DNA of 39,774 nt from Planctomycetota bacterium (GTDB taxonomy: Bacteria; Planctomycetota; B15-G4), in NCBI GenBank assembly GCA_003644265.1, contig QNBX01000021.1, forward strand, positions 1-39,774, in the 5' to 3' direction. Both the position numbers and the translations under genes were made by a program. Below are positions 26,746 through 36,580 of the stretch, one piece after another (position 1 is the stretch's first letter; each line of letters opens with the position of its first letter). The notes under the pieces are model-generated. The model saw nothing but the letters and a program-made list of their open reading frames with translations, was not told the DNA's origin and searched no databases.

Positions 26746-29694
26746 CTAGCGTTGCGAAGCGCGCATGCGCTTCGACAGCTCACCAGACAGACGCTGCTGC
26801 AGCTCGAACAACTCCACGTCACGCACGTCGACACGCCCGTCGCCGGTGAGGTCGGCGGCCAGGGTGATGTCGTCGTGAACGCGGACCCACTGGCGGGTCT
26901 CGCCGCGATCGCCAACGACGAGCGGGAGCGTGCAGGCGCAACCCGACATCGACAGCCAGCTGGCGACCATGATGTTGTAGTCCTCAGCGGCCACGGCGCC
27001 GTTGTTGCTGAAGTCCGCATCCTTCGTCACGCCGTCCCACGGGCAGCCGCCCGCGGCCGCGAGATCTCCGAACTGCGCCAGCAACAGCGTGACATCGTTG
27101 ATGTCGATGTCCCCGTCGTTGTCGGTGTCGCCGCCGTCCAGCACCAGCGTGGTATCGGCCACGTACTTGGCCCCAACCAGCGTGAGCGTGGACGTGTCCC
27201 ACTGGGTGTGCTGCTCATCCTTCGCGCAGATCTCTGTCCACACGCCGCACGGCACCTGAATGGTGACGGTGGCGACGGCGGGCACGGATCCGGTGAAGCT
27301 GAGCGACACGTCGGCGATCGCGCCGCAGTCGTCCATCTGGAAGTGGATGCAGCGTGACGCCGCCTGAGAGCCCGGCAACTCCACCACGATGTCGACGTCG
27401 TTGGTGGCCGTGATGGTCACGTCGAAGTCGCAGCTCGACTCGTTGCCGCAGGCGTCGGTGGCCGTGCAGGTCACCATCGTGGTCCCGATGCCGAAGGTGC
27501 TGCCGCTCGGGGGCGAGCAGACCACCGTGGGCGAGGGGTCGCAGTCGTCCGTCGCCGTCGGGTCGGTCCAGGTCACCACGGCTCCGACGCAGCTGCCCGC
27601 GTCCGCGGACTGGGTGATGTCCGCGGGGCAAGGTGTCAGCACCGGCGGCGTGTCGTCGAGCGTGATCGCCGACGCATCCGTGAGCGTCGTCGCGAGCGCC
27701 GATCCCCCGAAGCTCAGCTCGGAGGCAAAGCTCCCGCCCACTTCGAATGAGGCCGGCAGCGTGGCCACGCAGGTGGGCACGGTCACGTCGAAGACCAGCG
27801 TCGCCAGCAGGGCATCCGCAGTGGTCCCCACACCGCCGCCGGCTGCCTCGGTCCCGTCGAGTTCCAGCAGACCGTCGTCAGCCTGCCCGATGAGCGAGAT
27901 GTGCAGCGGGAACGGCGAGCCCGTGTAGCTGCTGAGGTCGCCGCGGTAGGTCAGCGTCCCCATGGGGTACTCGACGAAGCTCTGGAAGCCCGAGACCAGG
28001 CTCGTCAGGTTGAGCATCTCGAGCTCGACCTCGATCTGATAGCCGGCCTCGCCGGGGAAGGCGTCGTCCTGGCAGTCGCCCGCGGACAGCACCAGCTCAG
28101 CCGTGCCCCCGGTGAAGCGCCCGGCGTTGTCGAAGGCGATGTCATCGAACTCGTTGGTGGCGAACCAGGCGTAGCGGTTGCCGCCCACCGTGCTGCCGAC
28201 GATGTCGCTGGGGTCGGAGCGTGTCCAGGAACCCATCACCGCGCCCGAGGTGTCCGTGATCGTCAGATCGACCGCCAGCACGTTGCCGGCGGCTGCGTAG
28301 AAGCGATGCTCGAACGTGTACCAACCCGTCGCCGTGATGGCGACCGGCAAGGCGGGTGGGTTGAAGGGCGGCTGGCCCGAGTTGTTGCTGGCGCTGACGA
28401 TGAAGCGGTCCGTGCCGCTGCCTGGTGCGGCCGGGTCGGCTGCCTCGTAGAAGCCGGCGTTGAAGATGAAGTCGCGGCGATGGAAGCCGTCGGGCTTGTT
28501 GATCGCCGAAGAGAAGTCAAAGCGCGTGTCGGTGGCCCAACCCCCGGCCATGTCGAGGTAGATATCGATCACGGTCGTGTAGCCGTGCTGAGGGAACTCC
28601 GTGCCGCCGCAGCTGCTGCTCGCGCAGTCACAGTGACCGCCGTAGCCACCCCAGTTGCCCGCGGGTTGCACGCCGTCCATGGCCGACCCGGTGGCGTGCC
28701 AGGCACCTGTGGCGGAGGTCACGCCGTCCGTGCCGGAAGGAACGCGTGTGGCAAAAAAGGACGGGCTGCTGAAGACCTCCCAGCCGTCCAGGTCGGTCTC
28801 GAAGCCTTGGAAGTCCTCGGGGCAGTCGGTGGAGATGAAGACGTTGTCAAAGAAGTAGCCATTGCCCAGCACGCCGGCCGAGGCGCCAGACGTGGAGAGG
28901 CGGAACAACAACGTGTCGATCGCGCGCGACGACGGGGGCGTCTGCCCCTCGGTCGTGGTCCACCAGTACGACTCCCAGGTGGTGCCGGTGTGGACCAGCA
29001 CGCCGTCGACGAAGATCTTGACGATGTCGTTGCCGAACACGTTGCTGCCCCCGTCGATGACGTTGCCGTCCACGAAGGTGATGTCGAAGGCCACGTTGTG
29101 ATGGGTCGCGTACGAGAGTCCCGTGCTCACGACAGTCAAGTCGAACCCGCCGTTGGCGTTGGTCACCGCGTGGTTGTTCGAGGTGTCGAAGAAGTCGATG
29201 TCGATGCCCGTGCCGTTGTCTTCGATGCTCAGGAAGCTCTGGCGCGCGCCCGCGCCGTCATCCGGGCTGATGGTGACGTCGAGGCCGGGCTGCGGGGCGC
29301 CGGTCACCGACCAGAAGTCAAAGGACGCGAAGAAGTGGTTCGTGACCGGGCCCGCGTTGTCAAACACGTGCTCGCTGCCCGACTCGCCGGCGTACAGGTC
29401 GCTGGCGGGGGCGAAGGGCTGGTCGCCAAAGGACCCGCTGATGACGGCGTTGGACACACGCCAAGCCATGTTTCCGAAGCCGTCGTCGACCACCTCCTCG
29501 TCCCAGCCGGGGTTGGTCGCCTTCCAGCCTCCCTGGCCATCCACGCTCACGTTGGGCGTGAAGCCCTCGAAGTCCGTGAAGGTCGGTACCTGTGCCGCCG
29601 CCGTGCCGCTGAACAGGCACAGCAGCGAGCCCCCCCACGTGACCGCTCGCAGCGTGCGCCGCCAGAGACGATTGGATTTGTTCATTTTCAACAT
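26746..29694 (-). CDS. Secreted multidomain protein with HYR, cohesin-like and dockerin-like modules
   Basis: The 982-residue protein has a signal peptide (basic MLKMNKSNRLWRR, hydrophobic core, cleavage after GTAAA near residue 34). Residues about 40-290 and 295-540 are two beta-sandwich, lectin-like regions starting DFEGF and DFQGF. Residues about 545-690 resemble a cohesin-type sandwich (EVELEMLNLTSLVSGFQSF, ending ATLVFDVTVP). An HYR domain follows (CPADITQSADAGSC to CGNESSCDFDVTIT). The C-terminus has calcium loops of dockerin type: DTDNDGDIDINDV, DADFSNNGAVAAEDY and DLTGDGRVDVRDVELFE. It is probably exported and calcium-stabilised. ATG 29694 is preceded by GGGAGAGG. An ATG at 29685 is the alternative. 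Domain boundaries are estimates made by eye. Confidence 0.82.
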   Translation of the reverse strand: MLKMNKSNRLWRRTLRAVTWGGSLLCLFSGTAAAQVPTFTDFEGFTPNVSVDGQGGWKATNPGWDEEVVDDGFGNMAWRVSNAVISGSFGDQPFAPASDLYAGESGSEHVFDNAGPVTNHFFASFDFWSVTGAPQPGLDVTISPDDGAGARQSFLSIEDNGTGIDIDFFDTSNNHAVTNANGGFDLTVVSTGLSYATHHNVAFDITFVDGNVIDGGSNVFGNDIVKIFVDGVLVHTGTTWESYWWTTTEGQTPPSSRAIDTLLFRLSTSGASAGVLGNGYFFDNVFISTDCPEDFQGFETDLDGWEVFSSPSFFATRVPSGTDGVTSATGAWHATGSAMDGVQPAGNWGGYGGHCDCASSSCGGTEFPQHGYTTVIDIYLDMAGGWATDTRFDFSSAINKPDGFHRRDFIFNAGFYEAADPAAPGSGTDRFIVSASNNSGQPPFNPPALPVAITATGWYTFEHRFYAAAGNVLAVDLTITDTSGAVMGSWTRSDPSDIVGSTVGGNRYAWFATNEFDDIAFDNAGRFTGGTAELVLSAGDCQDDAFPGEAGYQIEVELEMLNLTSLVSGFQSFVEYPMGTLTYRGDLSSYTGSPFPLHISLIGQADDGLLELDGTEAAGGGVGTTADALLATLVFDVTVPTCVATLPASFEVGGSFASELSFGGSALATTLTDASAITLDDTPPVLTPCPADITQSADAGSCVGAVVTWTDPTATDDCDPSPTVVCSPPSGSTFGIGTTMVTCTATDACGNESSCDFDVTITATNDVDIVVELPGSQAASRCIHFQMDDCGAIADVSLSFTGSVPAVATVTIQVPCGVWTEICAKDEQHTQWDTSTLTLVGAKYVADTTLVLDGGDTDNDGDIDINDVTLLLAQFGDLAAAGGCPWDGVTKDADFSNNGAVAAEDYNIMVASWLSMSGCACTLPLVVGDRGETRQWVRVHDDITLAADLTGDGRVDVRDVELFELQQRLSGELSKRMRASQR

Positions 29695-30201
29695 GGTCCT
29701 CTCCCGGTTGTTGAAGCAATGGTTGAGAGCGCGCCCTGCTTCGTGGTGCTGGGACAGCGCTCGGGCGTGAGTGCCCTTGCTGCAGTCACAATGAAGTTCT
29801 CGATACTTGCCAGGTCGAACGGCGAACGGCGGCCAACGTGTGTGTCAGCAAGAGACGGAGCCATCGGCGGCGACGTGTCGTTGCGAACAGCACTGCCCCC
29901 CTGGCGTGATCCCACTCGCCTTCTCCCTCCCTGGCTGTCAGGAGGTTAACGCAGCGTTTGAATCACGTGTTGTGCGCAAGGGTGATTTGCTGTTCGTGGA
30001 CGCGCGAGTGCGTTGTTGTCGCGCTCGCGACTACAGAAGGCCTGCTGTCCGCACTCCGCCATGCGTGTGCGGAGAGCTGTGACCGGCTGTCGTGTACGGA
30101 TCCCTGCGTGCAGCGCCGCGTGCTTGCGTGCGTCTGAGCGCGATCTGTTGCGCGTCTGTCCGCGCGAGTGACGCTTGCGAAGCCGGCCGTGATGCGTCGC
30201 C
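29695..30201. other. Intergenic region of 507 bp, no gene seen
   Basis: This gap lies between two minus-strand genes. It is less GC-biased at codon scale and rich in GCGTG/GTGCG words. It contains a small inverted repeat, CTCCGC and GCGGAG, near 30055-30076. The ribosome site GGGAGAGG of the downstream gene lies at its lower edge. Open frames here lack coding character. No RNA gene or clear promoter could be identified. Confidence 0.4.
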
Positions 30202-31860
30202 TCAGTCGTCTCGCAGGCGGTACAAGTCCAGCGCGGGGCCGGGGCGTTGCATGAGCCACGGGCGGGCCCACGGCACAAAGAAGGACGGGTTGCCCGTGGT
30301 CTCGTCGGGCAGCGCTGGCGTGGCGCGGTCACTGCGCCCGTCCAGGCGCAACACGCGTTCGTAGCGCTGCGCGACGAGCTCGGCGAAGAGATCCCAGCCC
30401 TTGGCGTCGAGGGCGTGATGAGAGCGCTCGTGCAGCATGAAGCGCGGCGGATGCGCCAGGACGCCCTCGCGCGCTGCGTCGCCCTGCCGCGCCCGCATGC
30501 CCAGAAAGGACACCCAGGGGGCCTTGCGCGCGCCGGGGTGCATGGCCGGCAGTCCGTAGAGGCCAAACGCGAGCACGTCGTCGCGCTGCGCGCCGGCCTC
30601 GCGCAGGGTCGCCGCCACATCGATGCGCGTGTCCACGGCTCGCAGCAGGCGCCCAAAGCTCAGCGAGCGCCGCAGCGGCAGGGCCATCGCGGCCATCATC
30701 AAGGCGCCCAGGGCCCAGCCAGACGCGCGCGGCCTGAGCGAGCCGAGACGGACCGTCAAGGACTCGATGCCCACCGCCGCCAGCAGGCACAGGCCCGGCA
30801 ACAGCGGGAGCGCGTAACGCGTGGCGGTCAGCCGAAACGCCACCAGGAACAGGCAGGGCCACAGCGTCAGCCAGAGCAAGCAGCGCGCCCGTCTGTCGCG
30901 CTCGGCCAGCAGCGCTGCCGCGCCCACGACGGCCAGCGCCATGGTCACCCAGCCGAGACCCACACCCAGCGAGTTGGTGAGGTGCTCGGACAGAGCCGCC
31001 GGGAGGTCGCCCGGACCCGCCGCGAAGCGCGCGCTGTTCTCCCGCAGCAGCTGCGTCACGTCGTCCAGCGCCCACAGAAGGTGCGGGGAGAGCAACGCCA
31101 GTGTGCCGGCCCCGGCCAGCAGCGCGCCGAGCAGCGAGATGTTGGCGCCGTGCGATCGCCTCTGGTCGCCCCGGCGGGGCCGGCCGAGCCACCACGCCAG
31201 CAGCGGCAGGCCGAAACCCAGCGCGCCGATGGTCTTGGTGGCGGTGGCCAGGCCCAGCGCCAGGCCCGCGCGCAAGGCATGGCGGCGACCGGCCGTCTGG
31301 CTGGTGCCGTCCTGTCGCCGGGCCGCGAGCCAGGCCAGCGACTGGTCCCAGGCCAGCGTGATCCACAGCGTCAGCAGCACGTCGAGGCTGCCCACGTGAC
31401 TCTCGCGCACGTGCAGGTAGCAGGTCGCCAGCAGCGCCGCGGCACACAGGGCCGTGCGCGAGCCGCGCTCCCTGGCCGCCGCACGCAGCAGCACGAGCAC
31501 GGTGAGCAGTCCAGCCGCCGCGCTCGCCAGCCTGTGCAGCAACAGGATGCCCGACGGGTTCTCGCGCCAGGTCTGCGTCAGGTCGTCACTGCCCACCAGC
31601 GCTGCCAGCCCGACCACGCTCAGATCGAGCAGCCCAAAGGTCCAGAACCCGCCGCTGCCCCAGTGCAGGAAGATGCCCGGGTCGGCGCTGCCGCTCAGGG
31701 GGCCGTCCAGCACCGCCTGCGCCATGGCGCGCTCGTCGCGCTGGCTGCCGAGCTCGACCTGCATGGGATCGTCGAGGTGCAGACCATGGCTCAACCCGTC
31801 GAGCCGCAGCAGCAGCGCGACCGCGAGGATCAGCAGCGTCCAGGAGATGGGCGGGCGCAT
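30202..31860 (-). CDS. GT39/ArnT-like membrane glycosyltransferase
   Basis: The 552-residue polytopic protein has about ten or more hydrophobic segments and a charged C-terminal region. The N-terminus (LLRLDGLSHGLHLDDPMQ, with Asp30-Asp31 in the first external loop) fits the GT-C fold, where an acidic residue after the first membrane helix is catalytic. The segment YLHVRESHVGSLDVLLTLW matches the conserved His-containing loop of the PMT/ArnT family. Such enzymes transfer sugars from polyprenyl-phosphate donors to protein or lipid at the membrane outer face. Acceptor and sugar are unknown. ATG 31860 is chosen because the frame upstream to 32124 is antisense to the FG-GAP gene. A TACCAT -10-like element lies 9 bases upstream. 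Confidence 0.82.
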   Translation of the reverse strand: MRPPISWTLLILAVALLLRLDGLSHGLHLDDPMQVELGSQRDERAMAQAVLDGPLSGSADPGIFLHWGSGGFWTFGLLDLSVVGLAALVGSDDLTQTWRENPSGILLLHRLASAAAGLLTVLVLLRAAARERGSRTALCAAALLATCYLHVRESHVGSLDVLLTLWITLAWDQSLAWLAARRQDGTSQTAGRRHALRAGLALGLATATKTIGALGFGLPLLAWWLGRPRRGDQRRSHGANISLLGALLAGAGTLALLSPHLLWALDDVTQLLRENSARFAAGPGDLPAALSEHLTNSLGVGLGWVTMALAVVGAAALLAERDRRARCLLWLTLWPCLFLVAFRLTATRYALPLLPGLCLLAAVGIESLTVRLGSLRPRASGWALGALMMAAMALPLRRSLSFGRLLRAVDTRIDVAATLREAGAQRDDVLAFGLYGLPAMHPGARKAPWVSFLGMRARQGDAAREGVLAHPPRFMLHERSHHALDAKGWDLFAELVAQRYERVLRLDGRSDRATPALPDETTGNPSFFVPWARPWLMQRPGPALDLYRLRDD

Positions 31861-31869
31861 GGGGGGGGC

Positions 31870-31875
31870 ATGGTA
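31870..31875 (-). promoter_or_regulatory. Candidate -10 element close to the glycosyltransferase start
   Basis: TACCAT matches four of six bases of TATAAT and ends 9 bases before the ATG, separated by a run of eight C. No Shine-Dalgarno motif intervenes, which would give a nearly leaderless transcript. This is tentative. Confidence 0.3.
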
Positions 31876-32006
31876 GCTCCGACGGGAGCAGGGCCCGCAC
31901 GTCACACGCAGCGGGCCCTGCCGTCGGTAGGGGCGCGGCGCCGCACGAGCGTCGTGGCCTCGCCTTTCCGGGCGCGGCTCCCTCCCTCGCTGACCCTGGA
32001 GTCTCC

Positions 32007-33302
32007 ATGGCGCCGTTGCTGGCTGTGTGCTTGAGCTTGTGCCTGTTTTGGCCCGCCCCGGTCGCGGACCCGGTCGCGGACCCGGGCCGCCCGTCGGCGC
32101 CGGGCGGCCCGTTCTCGGTGCCATCGTCCCAGCCGGGGGATCGCTTCGGCGCGGCCGTGGCGGCGGCCGGAGACGTGAACCGCGACGGCTGGCCGGACGT
32201 GCTGGTGGGCGCTCCTCGAGCCGAGCCGGCCGGCTCTCTCAGCGGCCGCGCCGTCGTGCTCTCCGGTCGGGACGGCAGCGAGCTGCTGGCCTGGGAGGGC
32301 GACGATCCCTTCGATGCCCTGGGCTGGTCGCTCTGTGCGCTGGGAGATCTGGACGGGGACGGCCACGCCGATCTCGCGCTGGGCTCTCCGGCCGGCACCC
32401 CTGGGTCCGGCAGCGTTCGCCTGGTCTCAGGTCGAGAGGGTCGGCTGCTGGCGACGCTGGTGGGGGAGGCAGTGGGCGACCGCTTTGGCCACGCGGTGTG
32501 TGCGCTGGGCGACGTGAACGCAGATGGCGTGGGTGACCTCGCCGTGAGCGCCCCTCACTCGGACGCCGCGGGCAACCAGTCGGGCCGCGTGTACGTGATC
32601 TCGGGCGCGGACGGGTCCTGGATCCGTGTGCTGGACGGCGGGCCCTTCGACCACTTCGGCCAGTCGCTGGCTGGCGCGGGCGACCTGAACGCGGACGGTC
32701 GCGGAGACCTGTTGGTGGGGGCGCCGCTGTCCGACCTGGGCGCATTCAACGGCGGCAGCGCCTACCTGATCTCGGGCAGGGACGGCGGGGAGATCGCGGC
32801 GTTTCACGGAGCTCAGATAGGCGATCAGCTCGGGCACTGGGTGGCGAACGCAGGCGACCTGGACGGGGACGGCACGATCGATCTGGCCCTGGGTGCCCCA
32901 GGCGATGACGGCGGCGGCCTGGATGCCGGAGCGGTGACGGTCCGCTCCGGGGCCACCGGCGCGCTGCTGCTGAGGGTCACGGGCGACGCCACCGGCGAGG
33001 GCCTGGGCGTCGTCGCGGGCGTGGGCGATGTGGACGGCGATGGTCGCGATGATCTGGCGCTGGGAGCGGCCACCGCTGGCATCGACGACACCCACGTCGG
33101 ACGCGTGCGGGTGATCTCGGGTGCCACGGGTCAGGACCTGGCGGACGTCCTGGGGCGGCGTCCGTTCGGCTGGTTCGGCTTTGCCCTGGCCGGGGTCGGC
33201 GATCTCGACGGCGACGGCCGGGCGGACGTGGTCTCTGGCGCGCCCGGGCATGACGATGTGCTCAGCGTGATCGGCTCCGTCCGCGCCGTGCGCGTACCCT
33301 AG
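32007..33302 (+). CDS. Secreted seven-repeat FG-GAP propeller protein
   Basis: The 431-residue protein has a short signal peptide (MAPLLAVCLSLCLFW, cleavage near PAPVADP) and then only FG-GAP repeats. Seven calcium-loop motifs can be counted: GDVNRDGWPDV, GDLDGDGHADL, GDVNADGVGDL, GDLNADGRGDL, GDLDGDGTIDL, GDVDGDGRDDL and GDLDGDGRADV. Seven is the blade number of integrin-alpha propellers, so the protein should be a single closed propeller with no other domain. A binding role outside the cell is inferred. Unlike the protein at 6910-11091 it lacks the shared C-terminal domain. ATG 32007 has GGAG 5 bases upstream. It is divergent from the glycosyltransferase, with 146 bp between their starts. 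Confidence 0.88.
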   Translation: MAPLLAVCLSLCLFWPAPVADPVADPGRPSAPGGPFSVPSSQPGDRFGAAVAAAGDVNRDGWPDVLVGAPRAEPAGSLSGRAVVLSGRDGSELLAWEGDDPFDALGWSLCALGDLDGDGHADLALGSPAGTPGSGSVRLVSGREGRLLATLVGEAVGDRFGHAVCALGDVNADGVGDLAVSAPHSDAAGNQSGRVYVISGADGSWIRVLDGGPFDHFGQSLAGAGDLNADGRGDLLVGAPLSDLGAFNGGSAYLISGRDGGEIAAFHGAQIGDQLGHWVANAGDLDGDGTIDLALGAPGDDGGGLDAGAVTVRSGATGALLLRVTGDATGEGLGVVAGVGDVDGDGRDDLALGAATAGIDDTHVGRVRVISGATGQDLADVLGRRPFGWFGFALAGVGDLDGDGRADVVSGAPGHDDVLSVIGSVRAVRVP

Positions 33303-33479
33303 GCTGGACGCCTGGGGTGGGGCTTGAGTGTCGCGAGCCCCGGGAGAGCGTCCGGGGGGCGGCCCCATGACCAGCTGGCGCACGTGAGGCCGGTCCGGCG
33401 GTCTGGCGCGCGTCCAGGATGTGCCGGCCGAACTCGCCGCGGATAGCTGCCGAAGTTGGCTTTCGGGGCGTCGGGGTGG

Positions 33480-33509
33480 TTCACAGCCACCCTGCAGGTC
33501 GAGTACTAT
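33480..33509 (+). promoter_or_regulatory. Candidate promoter of the PEP carboxykinase gene
   Basis: TTCACA (33480-33485, five of six -35 matches) and TACTAT (33504-33509, four of six -10 matches) are separated by 18 bases. Transcription would begin about 75 bases before the ATG at 33590. This is the best sigma70-type match seen in the window. Confidence 0.45.
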
Positions 33510-33589
33510 CCGAGGTTCGGAAGCACCTGCGTAAGAGCATCCACAGCGCGGCCCGATGCTCCCCGGGCCACAACGGAACGAGCCCCACC

Positions 33590-35359
33590 ATGACGACGAC
33601 GAACACGGCCCTCAAGAGCTGGGTAGACGAGGTCACCGCCCTCACCACTCCGGACAAGGTCCAGTGGTGCGACGGCTCCCAGGAGGAGTACGACGCGCTG
33701 ATCCAGCTCATGCTGGCTGACGGAACCATGCAGGAGCTCGACCAGGAGAAGTGGCCGGGCTGCTACTACCACCGTTCGAGTCCGACGGACGTGGCGCGCG
33801 TCGAGCACCTCACCTTCATCTGCTCCGCTACCAAGGAAGAGGCCGGCCCCAACAACAACTGGGAAGACGCGGCCGTCATGAAGGAGAAGCTCACCGGCCT
33901 GTTCAAGGGCTGCATGAAGGGCCGCACCATGTACGTGGTGCCGTACTGCATGGGTCCCGTGGGTTCGCCCTACAGCAAGGTCGGCTTCGAGATCACCGAC
34001 AGCGCGTACGTCGCCGCCAACATGAAGATCATGACGCGCATGGGCCAGCCGGCCCTCGACAAGCTCGGTGACAGCACCGACTTCGTGCGCGGTCTGCACT
34101 CCATCGGCGAGCTTGATCCCGAGCGTCGCTACATCTGTCACTTCCCGGACACGCGCGAGATCTGGTCGTTCGGCAGCGGCTACGGTGGCAACGCCTTGCT
34201 CGGCAAGAAGTGCCACGCCCTGCGCATCGCATCGGCTCAGGCCCGCGACGAGGGCTGGATGGCCGAGCACATGCTCATCCTCGGTCTCGAGAACCCCCAG
34301 GGCGAGACGCGCTACGTGGCGGCCGCGTTCCCCAGCGCCTGTGGCAAGACCAACCTGGCCATGCTCATCCCGCCCGCCAGCTACAAGGGCTGGAAGGCCT
34401 GGTGTGTGGGCGATGACATCGCCTGGATGCGCTACGGAGAGGACGGTCGGCTCTACGCCATCAACCCCGAGGCGGGCTTCTTCGGCGTGGCTCCCGGCAC
34501 CTCCGAGAAGACGAACAAGAACGCCCTCGAGTCGCTCAAGACCAACTCCATCTTCACCAACACGGCGGTGACGCCGGACGGCCAGCCCTGGTGGGAGGGT
34601 CTCACCAAGGATCCGCCGGCCAAGTGCACCGACTGGAAGGGCAACGAGTGGACGCCTGAGAGCGCCGATGGCCCGGCCGCTCACCCCAACAGCCGCTTCA
34701 CCGCGCCGGCGCAGCAGTGCCCCGTGGTCTCGCCCAAGATGGAGGACCCGCAGGGTGTGCCGATCGATGCGCTGATCTTCGGCGGCCGCCGCGCCAAGAC
34801 GGCGCCGCTGGTCTTCGAGGCCTTCGACTGGAACCACGGCGTGTACGTCGGTGCCATGGCTGCCAGCGAGACCACCGCTGCCGCCACCGGCGCCGTGGGC
34901 GTGGTGCGCCGCGACCCGATGGCCATGAAGCCCTTCTGTGGCTACGACTTCGGCGACTACTTCAGCCACTGGCTGGAGATGGGCAAGGCGTCCGACAAGG
35001 CGCCCAAGATGTTCCACGTCAACTGGTTCCGTCAGGACGACGAGGGCAAGTTCATCTGGCCCGGCTTCGGCGAGAACATGCGCGTGCTGGAGTGGATCCT
35101 GAAGCGCTGCGCCGACGAGGCCGACGCGGTGGAGACGCCCATCGGCCTGGTGCCCGCGCCGGGCACCATCAACCTCGATGGCATCGACGTCGACGAGGTC
35201 ACCCTCGAGCGCCTGCTGGGCGTGGACCCCGAGGCCTGGACCAGCGAACTGGAAGGCCAGAAGGAGTTCCTCGAGATCTACGGTGATCGCATGCCGGCCG
35301 AGATGTGGTCGCAGTACAAGGCCCTCGAGGATCGCCTCTCCGCCGTGAGCACCAGCTGA
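33590..35359 (+). CDS. pckG: Phosphoenolpyruvate carboxykinase (GTP)
   Basis: The 589-residue enzyme interconverts oxaloacetate and phosphoenolpyruvate with GTP, linking the TCA cycle to gluconeogenesis. GTP-class features are present: [13 protein letters not shown] (Cys251 and the P-loop Lys253), [34 protein letters not shown] and [43 protein letters not shown] near the C-terminus is also characteristic. Length is normal for the class. ATG 33590 matches the family N-terminus. The upstream open frame to 33419 is not conserved. Codon use is strongly GC-biased, with lysine as AAG, suggesting good expression. The downstream MFS gene overlaps its last 55 bases. Identification is very secure. Confidence 0.97.
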   Translation: MTTTNTALKSWVDEVTALTTPDKVQWCDGSQEEYDALIQLMLADGTMQELDQEKWPGCYYHRSSPTDVARVEHLTFICSATKEEAGPNNNWEDAAVMKEKLTGLFKGCMKGRTMYVVPYCMGPVGSPYSKVGFEITDSAYVAANMKIMTRMGQPALDKLGDSTDFVRGLHSIGELDPERRYICHFPDTREIWSFGSGYGGNALLGKKCHALRIASAQARDEGWMAEHMLILGLENPQGETRYVAAAFPSACGKTNLAMLIPPASYKGWKAWCVGDDIAWMRYGEDGRLYAINPEAGFFGVAPGTSEKTNKNALESLKTNSIFTNTAVTPDGQPWWEGLTKDPPAKCTDWKGNEWTPESADGPAAHPNSRFTAPAQQCPVVSPKMEDPQGVPIDALIFGGRRAKTAPLVFEAFDWNHGVYVGAMAASETTAAATGAVGVVRRDPMAMKPFCGYDFGDYFSHWLEMGKASDKAPKMFHVNWFRQDDEGKFIWPGFGENMRVLEWILKRCADEADAVETPIGLVPAPGTINLDGIDVDEVTLERLLGVDPEAWTSELEGQKEFLEIYGDRMPAEMWSQYKALEDRLSAVSTS

Positions 35360-36546
35360 CGGCGGCGCCCAACCGCGCGGCGTTCCTGGCGGCGGCCTTC
35401 GGGCACGCGTGCTGCCACGGGTCCAAGCTGGCCTTGCCGCTGGTGACGCTCATGGTGGGCGCCGAGTCCTTCGGCGTCACACCAGAGCGCATGGGCTGGT
35501 GTTTGTCCGCGTTCGTGCTCGGCATGGGCGCCACGTCCTTGCCGGCGGGGCTGGCGAGTGATCGCTTCGGCTCGGGGCGGGTACTCACCGCGTATTTCTG
35601 GGCCCTGGCTGTGGCGGCGCTGGCCTGTGGGCAGGCGCAGGGCTTTGGCGCGTTCTTGATGGCGCACGCGGCGCTGGGCTGCGCGGCGGGGCTGTTTCAT
35701 CCGGCGGGGCTGGGGTTGGTCTCGCTGGTGACGCCGGCGCCCCAGCTGGGCCGAGCCATGGGGCTGTTCGGCGTCGCCGGCAGCCTGGGCATGGCGCTCA
35801 TGCCCCTGGCCATGGGCAGCGCCCTGGGCTGGCGGGCGGGCTTCAGCATGCTGGCCGTGGCCGCCTGTGTTGGCGCCGTCGTGTGTCACCGGGGCCTGCG
35901 CTCCGGTTGGCTGCCGGCCGCCGCCCAGGGGACGCCGACTACGCTGCAGCGCGCCGGCGACCGGCAGAACGAGCTGTTGTTGTTGCTGCTGGTGATCATG
36001 GGCGTGAACGCCTTCGTGGCCTCGGGCTGGGAGGCGGTCTTCCCCCAGACCGTTGCCGATCAGGGCCTGGTGGTGCTGGAGAACTGGCAGATCGCCACCG
36101 GCGTGTTGGTGGTGGGCGGCGTGGGGCAGTACATCGGCGGTCTGCTGGCGCGTGACGCCTTCGCGGCCTCGCGCCTGGCGGTCATCCTGGTGATCCAGGC
36201 GCTGGTGCTGTTGGGCACGGCCACGGCCCTCGACGAGGGCGTGCTGCCGTTCATGTTCCTGGGCAGCTTTGCGTTCCTGAATCACGGCACCCAGCCCATG
36301 GAGAATCGGCTGCTGGCTGCCTTCACGTCGTCGCGCCGGCGCTCGTCTGCCTACGCGCTCAAGTTCGTCGTGGCTCTGATGGTGGCTGCCCCCGCGCCCT
36401 GGATGGTGGCGGGCATGTACGAGCAGACCGGCCAGCCCCAGTCGGCCTTCCGCCTGCTGTCGGCCATCACGCTGGTGGGAGTGTTCGCGGCCTGGCTCTT
36501 CCTGCGAGGTGGGCGCAGCGGCAAGGGCACCAAGGGCGCAGGGTAG
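35305..36546 (+). CDS. MFS transporter
   Basis: The 413-residue protein has about twelve membrane segments with the two six-helix halves separated by a basic linker near residue 200-215 ([12 protein letters not shown] begins the second half). The loop after helix two reads [12 protein letters not shown], a version of the MFS GxLaDrxGrrr motif. The substrate is unknown. No ATG or TTG lies near the natural N-terminus. The first canonical start is GTG 35305, inside pckG, which gives an N-terminal stretch of about 25 residues before the first helix and a 55-base overlap. Translation is probably coupled to pckG. A possible link to organic-acid transport is only a guess from position. Confidence 0.82.
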   Translation: MVAVQGPRGSPLRREHQLTAAPNRAAFLAAAFGHACCHGSKLALPLVTLMVGAESFGVTPERMGWCLSAFVLGMGATSLPAGLASDRFGSGRVLTAYFWALAVAALACGQAQGFGAFLMAHAALGCAAGLFHPAGLGLVSLVTPAPQLGRAMGLFGVAGSLGMALMPLAMGSALGWRAGFSMLAVAACVGAVVCHRGLRSGWLPAAAQGTPTTLQRAGDRQNELLLLLLVIMGVNAFVASGWEAVFPQTVADQGLVVLENWQIATGVLVVGGVGQYIGGLLARDAFAASRLAVILVIQALVLLGTATALDEGVLPFMFLGSFAFLNHGTQPMENRLLAAFTSSRRRSSAYALKFVVALMVAAPAPWMVAGMYEQTGQPQSAFRLLSAITLVGVFAAWLFLRGGRSGKGTKGAG

Positions 36547-36563
36547 GGGCGCCCGTCAGGCCC

Positions 36564-36569
36564 TACAAT
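36564..36569 (+). promoter_or_regulatory. Candidate -10 element near the TPR lipoprotein start
   Basis: TACAAT matches five of six bases of TATAAT and ends 11 bases before ATG 36581, implying a 5' untranslated region of only a few bases. There is no Shine-Dalgarno motif between them and no clear -35 element. Confidence 0.4.
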
Positions 36570-36580
36570 CGACGCCCATC

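Noticed and set aside
27901..29949. 682-codon plus-strand frame opposite the dockerin-like protein
   Set aside because: It is an antisense artefact of GC-rich coding, without a domain or a supported start.
30247..32034. 595-codon plus-strand frame opposite the glycosyltransferase
   Set aside because: It is rich in Gln, Arg and His without any domain. The opposite strand encodes a convincing polytopic membrane protein.
31861..32124. Upstream extension of the glycosyltransferase frame
   Set aside because: It overlaps the FG-GAP gene antisense, is Pro/Arg/Gly-rich and lacks family similarity. The ATG at 31860 starts the first membrane helix directly.
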